64,000 nt of DNA from an uncultured Burkholderiales bacterium (GCA_937891045.1 CALBEV010000181.1:18978-82977), one strand, 5' to 3'. Shown: positions 45,016 to 53,873, counted from the stretch's first letter. The notes: generated from the sequence alone by a model not told the origin. Made by a program: numbers and translations.

Positions 45016-46140
45016 GTGAGTGCCTTCAACGCCATGCTGGCTCCCCATGGCCTTCAATCAAAACGCATTCAAACCAAAACCGGGTTGAACATGCATGTGT
45101 TGGAAGCTGGTTCGCCGTCCAACCCTTGCGTCTTGTTGCTGCACGGCTTTCCCGAGTTGGCCTTCAGTTGGCGGCATCAACTGACCGCGTTGGCCAACGC
45201 AGGCTTTCATGTCATCGCGCCCGATCAACGCGGTTATGGCGACACCCTTGGAGGTGATGACCACTTCGATGGTGATTGGCAAGCCAGCGGCATGCTGCAT
45301 CTGGTGGATGATGTCTTGGCCTTGCTTGAGGCCTTGAACATCGGACACGTGAAAGCGGTGATCGGTCACGACTTTGGGTCACCCGTTGCCGCTTGGTGCG
45401 CCCTCACCCGCCCCGATGTGTTTCGCGCAGTGGTGATGATGAGTGCGCCGTTTTCAGGCCCACCGGATGCCGTGCATTGGGCGACCACGCACGCCGCAAT
45501 CGTTCAAGAGGTGGTGGCTTTGGGCCAATCAGACCCACCCCGCCAGCATTACCAGTGGTATTACTCGGATGCCCAAGCCAACGAGGACATGTGGCAGGCT
45601 CCGCAAGGGTTGCATGCTTTTTTGCGCGCTTACTACCATGTCAAAAGCGCCGATTGGGCAGTCAACCAACCCCATGCGCTGACAGCATGGCAGGCCGCAG
45701 AACTTGCGAAGCTGCCCCACTATTACGTGATGCCTGCCGATCAAACCATGGCGCAAGCAGTGGCGGTCCATGCGCCCAGCGCAGCACAGGTGAGTGCATG
45801 CACATGGCTGAGCGAAACCGATTTGGCGGTCTATGTGGCCGCCTACCAAGCCCGCGGTTTTCAAGGTGGTTTGCAGTGGTACCGCTGCGCCACCAGCCTG
45901 AAGCAGTTTGAAGTGATGTCACGCTATGGCGGACAAACCATTGACGTGCCCGCCGCCTACATCGCTGGCCAGGCGGATTGGGGCGTCTACCAGCTCCCGG
46001 GGGCTTTAGAAAAAATGAAAGCGCAGGTCTGCAAAGACATGCGCTTCATCGAGTTGCTGCCCCAAGCCGGTCACTGGGTGCAGCAAGAACAGCCCGAGGC
46101 CGTCAACAAGCTCTTGTTGAACTTCCTCGGCAGCCTCTAA
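45016..46140 (+). CDS. Alpha/beta hydrolase, epoxide hydrolase type
   Basis: A 374-residue enzyme with the oxyanion motif LLHGFPELAFSWRHQ, the nucleophile elbow VIGHDFGSPVAAW (Asp as nucleophile, typical for epoxide hydrolases and haloalkane dehalogenases) and the catalytic His in PQAGHWVQQEQP. A cap domain lies between about residues 150 and 270. I use GTG 45016, adjacent to the preceding TAA; ATG 45034 is the alternative. The substrate is unknown. Its end overlaps the convergent carbonic-anhydrase-like gene by 4 bp. Confidence 0.82.
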   Translation: MSAFNAMLAPHGLQSKRIQTKTGLNMHVLEAGSPSNPCVLLLHGFPELAFSWRHQLTALANAGFHVIAPDQRGYGDTLGGDDHFDGDWQASGMLHLVDDVLALLEALNIGHVKAVIGHDFGSPVAAWCALTRPDVFRAVVMMSAPFSGPPDAVHWATTHAAIVQEVVALGQSDPPRQHYQWYYSDAQANEDMWQAPQGLHAFLRAYYHVKSADWAVNQPHALTAWQAAELAKLPHYYVMPADQTMAQAVAVHAPSAAQVSACTWLSETDLAVYVAAYQARGFQGGLQWYRCATSLKQFEVMSRYGGQTIDVPAAYIAGQADWGVYQLPGALEKMKAQVCKDMRFIELLPQAGHWVQQEQPEAVNKLLLNFLGSL

Positions 46141-46748
46141 CCGATCAGGTCAACTTTGCCGTTGGTGTCCATCACGCCCGTGATGACACTCAATTTGGGG
46201 TGACGCTTTTTCACGGCCTCGCGGAACATGGACAAAGCCTCGCCGAGGGCTGCAGATTCGTTGTCCTTTTTGGCCACAGCGGCTTCGCCAAAAGCCAGTT
46301 TCGCCGCGCCACAATCTCGGTGGGACAAACCGACAACGCGCTTGATTTGGTGCAAGGACACAGTGATGTCCAAGTTTTCCCAAAAGGTTTTGTGCCAAGC
46401 TTCAAATTTGGGATGCACCGCGCCAATCGGACCCCCGGCCATCACAAAGTGGCTGTAGTTGTCTTCGAGTTTGTCGCGGCTGACGCCTTGCAACAAACCC
46501 ATGTACTGCCAGCTCAGCGTGGTGAAGCGGGGATCAATGCAGTTGACCAGCATGGATTCATACTGACCGCTGGCAGCCCAAGCGCTTTGTGGGGCCATCA
46601 AAGACAAACCTGAGGCCAAGGCGCCAGCGGCGCCCCAACCCAAGAAACTGCGGCGGTCCAGACCTGCTGCAGGCTGCAGACCATGCGGGGTGCAACAGGC
46701 GCAAGAGGCCATTCGGTTGGAAATGTTTTGAAATACTTTGTCGGACAT
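46137..46748 (-). CDS. Tat-exported beta-carbonic-anhydrase-like protein
   Basis: A 203-residue protein. Residues 31-58 form a twin-arginine signal (DRRSFLGWGAAGALASG ending in AWAA), unusual for this fold. The mature part has CIDPR (residues 70-74) and HRDCG (143-147), matching the CxDxR and HxxC zinc motifs of beta-carbonic anhydrases, with FVMAGGPIGAV between. A cysteine-rich CACC segment (16-19) precedes the Tat motif. Whether it hydrates CO2 in the periplasm or serves another zinc function is open. Similar Tat-marked members occur in environmental proteobacteria, but the function has not been shown to my knowledge. Confidence 0.7.
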   Translation of the reverse strand: MSDKVFQNISNRMASCACCTPHGLQPAAGLDRRSFLGWGAAGALASGLSLMAPQSAWAASGQYESMLVNCIDPRFTTLSWQYMGLLQGVSRDKLEDNYSHFVMAGGPIGAVHPKFEAWHKTFWENLDITVSLHQIKRVVGLSHRDCGAAKLAFGEAAVAKKDNESAALGEALSMFREAVKKRHPKLSVITGVMDTNGKVDLIG

Positions 46749-46841
46749 GGCGGGACCTTTTGATGTAACGGATCAATACTTTTGAATTGTTTGCACCCCC
46801 AAGACAGCCTGTAAAGCCGCACGGCAAGCAAAACCGAAAAG

Positions 46842-46871
46842 TCAGATTTCATTCAAATCGACAAAATCTGA
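46842..46871. other. Inverted repeat between the carbonic-anhydrase-like gene and the CPA2 antiporter
   Basis: TCAGATTT (46842-46849) and AAATCTGA (46864-46871) form a perfect 8-bp dyad with a 14-nt loop. It lies just past the CPA2 stop and upstream of the carbonic-anhydrase-like gene. A weak terminator for CPA2 or an operator for the downstream gene are both possible; the T-tract is poor. Confidence 0.3.
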
Positions 46872-46906
46872 TAAACCTTTAAGAGCTTTTGGTAAATATA
46901 CCCAAA

Positions 46907-48658
46907 TTATTTTGTGGCTTCAAAAACCACGGGCTCTTTCAAATGGGTGTACTGGGAGCGACGCTCCGCCAATACCAAGCGGTTCACTTCCTCGACGGGC
47001 AACCCCAGTTGCGTGAGGGTATGCGTGGCCAGGCTCAGACTGACCTCAAACGCATCCGGAATCACCTCGGTCGCCCCAGCGGTCTTGAGCATGGCCATGT
47101 CTTTGTCGAATCGGGTGCGCACAATCACCGGCACGTGCGGCATGTGTTGCTTGATCAAGTCCAACACACGCAAGGCCGTGGGCGTGTCATCGAAGCTCAC
47201 CACCACCGCAGAGGCCCGCGCCAAGCCAGCCGACATCAGGTACGAAAGCTGGAATGAATCACCAACCTCGACATGGTGGCCTGCCAAGACACCCGCTTTG
47301 ACCACATCCAGGTTCACGTCCAAGGCGATGTAGGAGACCGATTCCATCTCCAACAACTGGCACAAATGCCGACCAGTGTTGCCAAAGCCGCAGACGATGA
47401 CGTGGTGATCGATGCCAATGGACTCTTTGGCCACACGCGTGATTTGAAGAGACTGCGCCATCCAGTCGTCGGGGGAAAATCGAAAAATCAAGCGGTCTGC
47501 GTTTTGAATCAGCATGGGCGTGGCCATCATCGACAACACCATCGCTGCCAACACAGGGTTGGACCAGCGTGGGTCAATCAACGCATTGTCCAAGCCCAAG
47601 GTGAGCAACACAAAACCAAACTCGCCCGCTTGGGCGAGATAAATACCGGTGCGGGCAGCCACGCCATTGCTGGCCCCTCCAGCATAGGCCAAGATGGTGA
47701 TCAAGAACGCTTTGACCAGCACGGGAATAACGGCCAATACCAACACCCATGGCCACTGAACTTGAAGCACATGCCAATCAAGCTTCATGCCCAGTGTGAT
47801 GAAAAACAAGCCTAACAACACATCATGAAAAGGGCGAATATCGTCTTCCACACGCTGCTTGAAGTCGGTTTCTGCGATCAACATACCCGCTAAAAAAGAG
47901 CCCATCGCTAAGGACAATCCTGCGTGCTCGGTCAGCCAAGCCAGTCCCAGTGTCATGAGCAGGATGTTGAGCATGAACAGTTCGTCGCTGTTGCGTCGAT
48001 CCACAATCTCGAGCCACCGCCGCATGATGCGCTGGCCACCCCACAACAACAAGCCGACCAACACGCAAGCCTTGGCCAAGGCCCAACCCAACTCGCTCCA
48101 GACATTGCCTTCGTTCATTCGACCTAAAGCGGGAATCAACACCAGCAATGGCACAACCGCCAAGTCTTGGAACAACAAAGCACCGATGACGCGCCTGCCA
48201 TGTTGAGAATCTATTTCAGAGCGTTCGGCCATGAGCTTGACCACGATGGCCGTGCTCGACATGGCCATGGCAGCACCCAACACCACCGCGCCTTGCCAAG
48301 TCAGATCCCAAGGCAATTGCCAAAAAGTAAGCAGTTTGAAAAGCAGAAAATGGCCCAGCAAGGTTCCCAACACCATGACCAACACCTGGGCCATGCCAAA
48401 ACCAAACACCATTTTTTTCAGGCGCAAGAGCTTGGGCAGGTTGAACTCCAGGCCGATGACAAACATCAGCAGCACCACACCCATTTCAGCCAAAGAAGCC
48501 ACAACAGATTCATTCTCATGAACCAAAGCGCCGCCTTGACTTAAAAAGACGCCCGCGATCAAGTAGCCCAACAAAGCAGGCAAATGCAATAGCCGACAAG
48601 CAACAACACCGGCTACGGCAAATAGCAAATAAACAAGGGCAATGTCTAGAGCGCTCAT
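46907..48658 (-). CDS. CPA2-family monovalent cation:proton antiporter with TrkA-N domain (KefB/YbaL type)
   Basis: A 583-residue membrane protein. Twelve to thirteen helices fill residues 1-390, with GVVLLMFVIGLEFNLPKLLR, GAAMAMSSTAIVVKLMAER and QAGEFGFVLLTLGL as CPA2 markers. A cytoplasmic RCK/TrkA-N domain follows, with the nucleotide motif HVIVCGFGNTGRHLCQLLE. Relatives are glutathione-gated K+ efflux systems or K+/H+ antiporters for pH and osmotic control; no KefF/KefG partner is adjacent. Confidence 0.9.
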   Translation of the reverse strand: MSALDIALVYLLFAVAGVVACRLLHLPALLGYLIAGVFLSQGGALVHENESVVASLAEMGVVLLMFVIGLEFNLPKLLRLKKMVFGFGMAQVLVMVLGTLLGHFLLFKLLTFWQLPWDLTWQGAVVLGAAMAMSSTAIVVKLMAERSEIDSQHGRRVIGALLFQDLAVVPLLVLIPALGRMNEGNVWSELGWALAKACVLVGLLLWGGQRIMRRWLEIVDRRNSDELFMLNILLMTLGLAWLTEHAGLSLAMGSFLAGMLIAETDFKQRVEDDIRPFHDVLLGLFFITLGMKLDWHVLQVQWPWVLVLAVIPVLVKAFLITILAYAGGASNGVAARTGIYLAQAGEFGFVLLTLGLDNALIDPRWSNPVLAAMVLSMMATPMLIQNADRLIFRFSPDDWMAQSLQITRVAKESIGIDHHVIVCGFGNTGRHLCQLLEMESVSYIALDVNLDVVKAGVLAGHHVEVGDSFQLSYLMSAGLARASAVVVSFDDTPTALRVLDLIKQHMPHVPVIVRTRFDKDMAMLKTAGATEVIPDAFEVSLSLATHTLTQLGLPVEEVNRLVLAERRSQYTHLKEPVVFEATK

Positions 48659-48956
48659 GATGAAGTCCCATGATAGTGGCAGATGGTGTCAAGCACTTTC
48701 ATGGTGCATCTCAGCACGATGCACTAGTTTGGTGACCACTTCTCACAAGCCATCAATTCTTTGACTTCAGGGTAATGGGTCATCAACTTGAATTTACGGG
48801 CCAACACTGACGCCTTGAAGTAATCAAAACCACAACGCAAACCCGTTTTTGATGACTCTGAAGGCATCAAAAAGACACATGTTTTGCATTGCGGTGATTG
48901 TGGCAAGATCTGGTTTTCCATTGGAGCTTTGTGTTTCCAGATACATTGCAAAAGAC
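48659..48956. other. 298-bp gap, no confident gene
   Basis: The region between the divergent CPA2 and glutaredoxin-like genes holds both promoters. A minus-strand frame at 48724-48867 could encode 47 residues (MPSESSKTGLRCGFDYFK...), but it lacks a ribosome site. I see no tRNA or clear terminator here. Confidence 0.4.
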
Positions 48957-49319
48957 ATGCCACGACAAATTCTCGAAGAACACCAAATCCACCCTGCTGT
49001 TCGTGATCAAGTTGCCCAGCATCACCAAGACATCGTTCAAAAGGTGCAAGAAGCCATCGCAAGCCACGACTGTGTGGTGGTGGGCATGGCGCAAAACCCA
49101 GAAGTGACCAAGGTGCGAAAAGCTCTGACCGAGGCAGGCATGGACCACACCTATTTGGAGTTTGGCAGTTACTTCAGCCAATGGCGACGTCGCTTTGCCT
49201 TGAAGATGTGGACGGGTTGGCCCACTTTCCCCATGGTGTTTCACAACGGTGTTTTGCTGGGTGGGCACAAAGACACCAAGGCTTTGCTGGCGCAAGGTGC
49301 CTTAAAGTCCAACTCCTAG
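48957..49319 (+). CDS. Glutaredoxin-like protein without the catalytic cysteine
   Basis: A 120-residue thioredoxin-fold protein related to monothiol (Grx4-type) glutaredoxins: HDCVVVGMAQNPEVTKVRKAL precedes ALKMWTGWPTFPMVFHNGVLLGG, which holds the cis-Pro and the glutathione-binding region. At residues 47-54, where family members have NPxC or CGFS, the sequence is NPEVTKVR, so the redox Cys is missing. A Cys at residue 39, in the preceding strand, is not in the active-site position. A structural or [Fe-S]-independent role is inferred. Its stop overlaps the convergent response regulator by 4 bp. Confidence 0.75.
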   Translation: MPRQILEEHQIHPAVRDQVAQHHQDIVQKVQEAIASHDCVVVGMAQNPEVTKVRKALTEAGMDHTYLEFGSYFSQWRRRFALKMWTGWPTFPMVFHNGVLLGGHKDTKALLAQGALKSNS

Positions 49320-50059
49320 TAAACCAGATTGATGGCCACACAAAGTTGGTAGCCCACGCCCCAGACTGATTTGATAGCAGGTTCAGCCTCTGCGCCTTGC
49401 GCGGTTTTGAATTTCTTACGCAAACGGGCAATCAATTCTTCGAGCGCGTGTTTGCTCATCCCATCGTCTGAATCTTCGGCAGAAAACAAATCACAAAGGG
49501 CACCCGATTCCAGCGTGTTGTCCTTGGCATGACTAAGGGCTACCAACAAGGTTTTTTCTCGGCTGGTCAGTCGGATTTTTTGCCAAGGGTCTGGGCCGAG
49601 CAAAATACGATCTCGCAAACTCAGATTCCATTCACCAACAGTGCTTATTTTTTTGACGCGCCGCCCCAAGCTCATCAACACCATCACCAATTCATCGGGC
49701 GAGATGGGCTTGGTCAAATAAAAATCTGCACCTCCGTGGCTGTAACCTGCCAAGCGATCGTGCAAAGCAACTCGGGCTGTCATGATCACAATGCCTGCAT
49801 TAGGCAAGGTTTGTCGCAAGCGCTTGCAAATACTCAAGCCGCCTTCACCGGGCAAATTCAAGTCAATGATGAAAATATCAATGGGCTCCGGGGTGACCAG
49901 ATCATCCAAAGCCGACCCACTGGACACGCCGTGCACGGTGAAATGATTGGCTTGCAAATGGGTTTCAATCTCTTGGCGCAGCATGCGGTCGTCCTCTACC
50001 ACGGCAACCACCAGTTGTGGCCGTTCGTCAAGTTTTTTGTGGGGACTGTTTTGATTCAT
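49316..50059 (-). CDS. OmpR-type response regulator
   Basis: A 247-residue regulator with a receiver domain (acidic pocket VVEDDRMLRQE, phospho-acceptor Asp in IFIIDLNLPGEGG, Lys in FYLTKPISPDE) and a C-terminal winged helix (LTSREKTLLVALS and the recognition helix region HALEELIARLRKKF followed by SVWGVGYQLCV). Its ATG overlaps the kinase stop by 4 bp, so the pair is coupled. The target genes are unknown; the divergent repeat-protein and lipoprotein genes are candidates. Confidence 0.9.
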   Translation of the reverse strand: MNQNSPHKKLDERPQLVVAVVEDDRMLRQEIETHLQANHFTVHGVSSGSALDDLVTPEPIDIFIIDLNLPGEGGLSICKRLRQTLPNAGIVIMTARVALHDRLAGYSHGGADFYLTKPISPDELVMVLMSLGRRVKKISTVGEWNLSLRDRILLGPDPWQKIRLTSREKTLLVALSHAKDNTLESGALCDLFSAEDSDDGMSKHALEELIARLRKKFKTAQGAEAEPAIKSVWGVGYQLCVAINLVY

Positions 50060-51942
50060 CTGGGCACCTCAACCGTAAACGCGACTCTTTGATTTTCAAC
50101 CTCACAACTGACTTTGGCGCCAATTTTTTCAGCTGCCGTTTCCACCAAACTCAAACCAATGCCCATGCCGGGCAAAGATTGCACGTTGTCATGGCGGTAA
50201 TAGCGTTCGAATAACTTGTTTTCATCGGGCCGAATGGTCGAGTCGATGCTGTTTTCAATTTCAAAAACAGTTGCGTTCTCAGTAGTGTGCACTTTGATGG
50301 AGATGGGGACTCGACGGTCATCGTATTTGTAGGCATTGTTGACCAAGTTTTCTATCACCACCGAAAGCATGTTGCGGTAGGTGTGAAACTTAGCGCCTTC
50401 TTCCACCATCAAAGAGAAGCGTCCATCCAACTGGTAATCTGAAGTGAATTCATCGATCAATTCCTCAGCATCAACCCATTCCTTGTCTTCACTCAACTCA
50501 AACCGGTCAATTTTGTTGGAGTGGGCCACGTGCTCAATCAATTCATTCATTCTTTCAACCGATCGGTCCATCCGGGTCACACGCGCCAAGGAATCTGAAT
50601 CAATGCGGGTTTGTTGTTTAAGAGAAGCCAAGACAAAGCGGATGGTCCCCAATGGATTTTTCAATTCATGGGTCAACATGTCGATCAATGTTTGCCGCTC
50701 TGTCAACTTTTCCTGATTGGCTTGAGAAGTGGCCGCATCCAAACGCAATTTACCTATTTCTTGGTTGATGGCCAATTTACGTTCAGCTTGTTGAATGATG
50801 ACAATCAAGAAAATGATGATGCCAGCTGGTCCGCCGTTGGTGCGCCAATCCGTATAACTATTGACTAAATTGGCTGTCGCCACGGGCATCAGTTGCCCAA
50901 AGATCACCAGCAACGCCCCGATCAAAACAACCATGTAGACCAAGTAGGCAAACATCAATAATAGTTTGATCCGAAAGGTCATCTTCGAAGCCGTCAAAAT
51001 ACCATACGCCTGAACACCCAAATTGCTTACAGCAACCAGCAGATAAATAAAGATACCTGCTTGTACATCACCCATTTGAATCATCAGATTGCTCAGCACC
51101 AACAGCAATAGCAAGCCCATCAACATGAATTTATAGCGGGGGCTGGGGGTGTAGGGTGCCAAACTGGCCCATCCCAACAAGATGAACATCAACACCCGCA
51201 AACTGAACAAATGGTGGGTCAAGGTGTCAAAAAAGAGCGGTGACATTTCAGGCAGCATGGCCTGTAATCGTCCTGTGGTTGTCAAAATGAAAATCACCAC
51301 CAGCGCTTGAAAGCAGCTGAATGTGAACAGCAGCATGTTGCGTTCAATGATCAACAACACCAAAGACATGAACAGCAAGCTGCCTGCAATCGCGACCGAG
51401 GCACTGTTGCGCCCCGAGTTTTTGGCCACGACCTTCGACAAATCCCTGTAAGGCAAAACTTCTGCACGAACAGTAAAAATACCGCGTTGCTTGACTTTCA
51501 AAAACAAGGTCACCGCTTGATCCGCTGGACTTGACAAGCCCACACAATGGGTGTCATCTGGACAAATACGGTTGTCCATATCAACCCTGTCGCCAGCCCT
51601 GTGAATTCGCCATCCGTCTGCAATCGGTTCATACAGTTCAACCGAGTCAAGTTGGTAGGGTGCCAAGCGCACAATGATTTGACTGTCACTGGCCGGCGCG
51701 AAAAGCCGGACTTGTCTGTGCTCTATGGGTTTGATGTCAAAACGAAGCCAAATGGGCTGATCTTGAAATCCGAGATTCAAATCGTACTGATAGGGCTTGA
51801 ACGCCTGTTGAGGCAATTCATCTACAGACATAGTCTCTGGAGCATCTAAAAGAAAGCTTTTTTCTAGGATGTAAGTGAAATCTTGGGCGGCCAACACGCT
51901 GGAAAAGCAAATTCCGCACAAGAGACAAATGAGTTTTCTCAT
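50056..51942 (-). CDS. Sensor histidine kinase with 7TM-DISM sensory module
   Basis: A 628-residue kinase. A signal peptide (MRKLICLLCGICFSSVLAAQ) precedes an extracellular 7TMR-DISM domain (QDQPIWLRFDI), then seven transmembrane helices (about residues 185-400), a short coiled coil, the H-box DMLTHELKNPLGTIRF, N-box VIENLVNNAYKYDD and G-box GMGIGLSLVETA. 7TM-DISM kinases often sense carbohydrates or other exported ligands. The chosen ATG gives a clean signal peptide; it overlaps the first 14 bp of the divergent repeat-protein gene. Confidence 0.88.
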   Translation of the reverse strand: MRKLICLLCGICFSSVLAAQDFTYILEKSFLLDAPETMSVDELPQQAFKPYQYDLNLGFQDQPIWLRFDIKPIEHRQVRLFAPASDSQIIVRLAPYQLDSVELYEPIADGWRIHRAGDRVDMDNRICPDDTHCVGLSSPADQAVTLFLKVKQRGIFTVRAEVLPYRDLSKVVAKNSGRNSASVAIAGSLLFMSLVLLIIERNMLLFTFSCFQALVVIFILTTTGRLQAMLPEMSPLFFDTLTHHLFSLRVLMFILLGWASLAPYTPSPRYKFMLMGLLLLLVLSNLMIQMGDVQAGIFIYLLVAVSNLGVQAYGILTASKMTFRIKLLLMFAYLVYMVVLIGALLVIFGQLMPVATANLVNSYTDWRTNGGPAGIIIFLIVIIQQAERKLAINQEIGKLRLDAATSQANQEKLTERQTLIDMLTHELKNPLGTIRFVLASLKQQTRIDSDSLARVTRMDRSVERMNELIEHVAHSNKIDRFELSEDKEWVDAEELIDEFTSDYQLDGRFSLMVEEGAKFHTYRNMLSVVIENLVNNAYKYDDRRVPISIKVHTTENATVFEIENSIDSTIRPDENKLFERYYRHDNVQSLPGMGIGLSLVETAAEKIGAKVSCEVENQRVAFTVEVPR

Positions 51943-53380
51943 CGTTATAGCCAACACTCCATTCACAACTGTGGAAGATGCTAGGGCCCGAGGACACACC
52001 GAAACATGGGTTATTGAGAGGTTTAGCGGTGATTCATGGGTGCGGTTTGTCGACAGCAATATCCAAGATGTCAGTGAATCATTCAAAAATCAAGCTGATA
52101 TCGATTTAATCTCCGACAACGCCAAACAGAAAGACCAGCAACCCAAGCTTGCCCGAAATGCTTCAACTGACAACATTCAAAACATTCAAAGCGACGGCGC
52201 CAAGGCCAACATCCAGGGCATTCCAACAGATGCAAGCAAGGCCAATATGCAAGGCATCGCCAACGAAGCTATCAAAGCCAATATCCAGGGCATTCCAACA
52301 GATGCAAGCAAGGCTAACCTCCAGGGCATCTCCAACGAAGCTATCAAAGCCAATATCCAGGGCATTTCAACAGATGCAAGCAAGGCCAATATGCAAGGCA
52401 TCGATGTCAAAGCATTGAAGAGCAACAACCAAGGCTTGCCAGTCGATCGCTACAACGACATCATGGCTGAGATTGACCATGATTCACGCATGGAAAGTTT
52501 GCCAGCAGAAATCAAGTATTTGCATGAAAAGTTAGACCAAGTCAAACCCACCAAACAATTTGTCTCTCTTGACACCTTGTTCTCTAGAAAATCACAAAAA
52601 CAAGAAGTTCAAGTTGGCAAAGATGCGAATGACGAAAACATCCAGTTGATTCAAGCGAATCACATCTTGGACAGCGAAGCCATCGCCTCAAACCACAAGT
52701 CCAAGTTAGGTGACATCTTGCACCAGCGAATCGGTTCATTGCTTCCTTTGGACGAACATCCATCAAAAGCTCCAACAGCAACTGTGCAAGAAGCAGCGGA
52801 TGGGCTGCCAGCCCATGATCCTGCAAGCATGGCGTCGACTGTCCAACCGAATGAAGATGGTGAAAGTCTGAATCTCGAACTTCCAGTTGAAGAGGAATTG
52901 GATGGCGGTATCCGTTTGCGCAGCTTGCTTTTGTTATTGGCTGTCAGCTGTCCACTGGTTGTGTTTGCCTACGGTTGGATCTATCCCACCATGGTTTGCC
53001 AAGGCCAGGCGCATCAAGTTCAAAGTTGGTCGCCAGATGGGGAGTTGAGTGAGCCCAGAGTGATTGAAGATGACCGACAACCTGAGCGTCACTTGTTGCA
53101 AATACGGCGGGGCGAGGTCAATATCAACAACCAGCGCTTTCCTTTGTTCAAAGAACTCAACCCCAGCAATCATTTCGCGCAGAACACACCAGAGGGCTTC
53201 AATGCTTCTTATACAAACCATGTTGTTGATCGCATGGACTATGCCTTTTCCTACAACAAGCGCAATGGTGAACTGAGCATTGTCAGCAAGTCGGACGGCG
53301 TTCGATACTTTGATGGTCAATCCGGACGTGTGGAAATTACTTCGAATTTCAAAGGGCAATGTGAAAATCGTTGGTTCTAA
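51929..53380 (+). CDS. Membrane-anchored repeat protein of unknown function
   Basis: An unrecognised protein of 483 residues. The N-terminal 50 residues (ending DSWVRFVDSNIQD) precede a tract of 12-residue repeats of the form KANIQGIPTDAS / KANMQGIANEAI (about residues 90-170), encoded by 72-bp DNA repeats. A polar linker, a single transmembrane helix near residues 330-352 (RSLLLLLAVSCPLVVFAYGW) and an exported C-terminal domain of about 130 residues with two cysteines follow. The start is uncertain: ATG 51929 overlaps the divergent kinase, while GTG 51971 is also possible. The lipoprotein gene at 53361 overlaps its end by 20 bp. Confidence 0.75.
   Translation: MSFLIVIANTPFTTVEDARARGHTETWVIERFSGDSWVRFVDSNIQDVSESFKNQADIDLISDNAKQKDQQPKLARNASTDNIQNIQSDGAKANIQGIPTDASKANMQGIANEAIKANIQGIPTDASKANLQGISNEAIKANIQGISTDASKANMQGIDVKALKSNNQGLPVDRYNDIMAEIDHDSRMESLPAEIKYLHEKLDQVKPTKQFVSLDTLFSRKSQKQEVQVGKDANDENIQLIQANHILDSEAIASNHKSKLGDILHQRIGSLLPLDEHPSKAPTATVQEAADGLPAHDPASMASTVQPNEDGESLNLELPVEEELDGGIRLRSLLLLLAVSCPLVVFAYGWIYPTMVCQGQAHQVQSWSPDGELSEPRVIEDDRQPERHLLQIRRGEVNINNQRFPLFKELNPSNHFAQNTPEGFNASYTNHVVDRMDYAFSYNKRNGELSIVSKSDGVRYFDGQSGRVEITSNFKGQCENRWF
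52203..52418 (+). repeat. Three in-frame 72-bp direct repeats inside the repeat-protein gene
   Basis: Units start at 52203, 52275 and 52347 and are nearly identical; each encodes two 12-residue modules (xANxQGIPTDASK and xANxQGIxNEAIK). A degenerate further copy runs to about 52440. The modules keep an AN-x-QG-I pattern. High identity suggests recent expansion and possible copy-number variation between strains. Confidence 0.9.
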
Positions 53381-53870
53381 CGCTTGGGTATGGAAGCGTC
53401 TTTCTTTTGTCGTGCTCGTGTTTGCAAGCACGGCCTGCACTGAGGCGCCGGTCAAAGAGTTTTTTTGTGAATCAACCGATCCCAAGGGCGGCATCCATTT
53501 TTACAAGCAGCAAGTTGTTCAACTCAGCAACCAGCAAATGTGTGTCCTGTGGCCAATGGATACACCTGTTTGCGTTCAAGCCAACAAGCCCTTGAAAACG
53601 GCTTGGCAAGACAACCCTGAAACGCAAACCAGGCATCAAGAAACCTTGGAGCTTCGCCTGTCCAAAGAATCTGCTGTCCTGCAAATATTGCAAAGTCAAC
53701 AATCTATCAACGCTACTTCCGCGAATGAGATCCCAGTCAGCCCCTTGGTGCGATTCGAATTCAAGAAACGCGCCGAAGTTTTGATGGTCTACACCAGTGC
53801 AGTTGATAAAGATGCACGCGAATTCGCTTGTCAACCTTGGGCCAAACGTTCTTGGTGGCAATGGATCTGA
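53361..53870 (+). CDS. Predicted lipoprotein of unknown function, partner of the repeat protein
   Basis: A 169-residue exported protein not recognised as any family. GTG 53361, 5 nt after AAGGG, gives a basic-hydrophobic signal (VWKRLSFVVLVFASTAC) ending in a lipobox-like ASTAC, so Cys25 may be lipidated; the frame continues upstream inside the repeat gene. The mature part has four cysteines, including MCVLWPMDTPVCV, that could form disulfides. The 20-bp overlap with the repeat gene implies linked expression. Confidence 0.7.
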   Translation: MKIVGSNAWVWKRLSFVVLVFASTACTEAPVKEFFCESTDPKGGIHFYKQQVVQLSNQQMCVLWPMDTPVCVQANKPLKTAWQDNPETQTRHQETLELRLSKESAVLQILQSQQSINATSANEIPVSPLVRFEFKKRAEVLMVYTSAVDKDAREFACQPWAKRSWWQWI

Positions 53871-53873
53871 CCT

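Noticed and set aside
48724..48867. Small minus-strand gene of 47 codons
   Set aside because: There is no Shine-Dalgarno and no family I recognise; kept only as a possibility in the gap description.
52203..52418. CRISPR-like array
   Set aside because: The repeats are contiguous, 72 bp, without spacers and keep an open frame; they encode protein modules.
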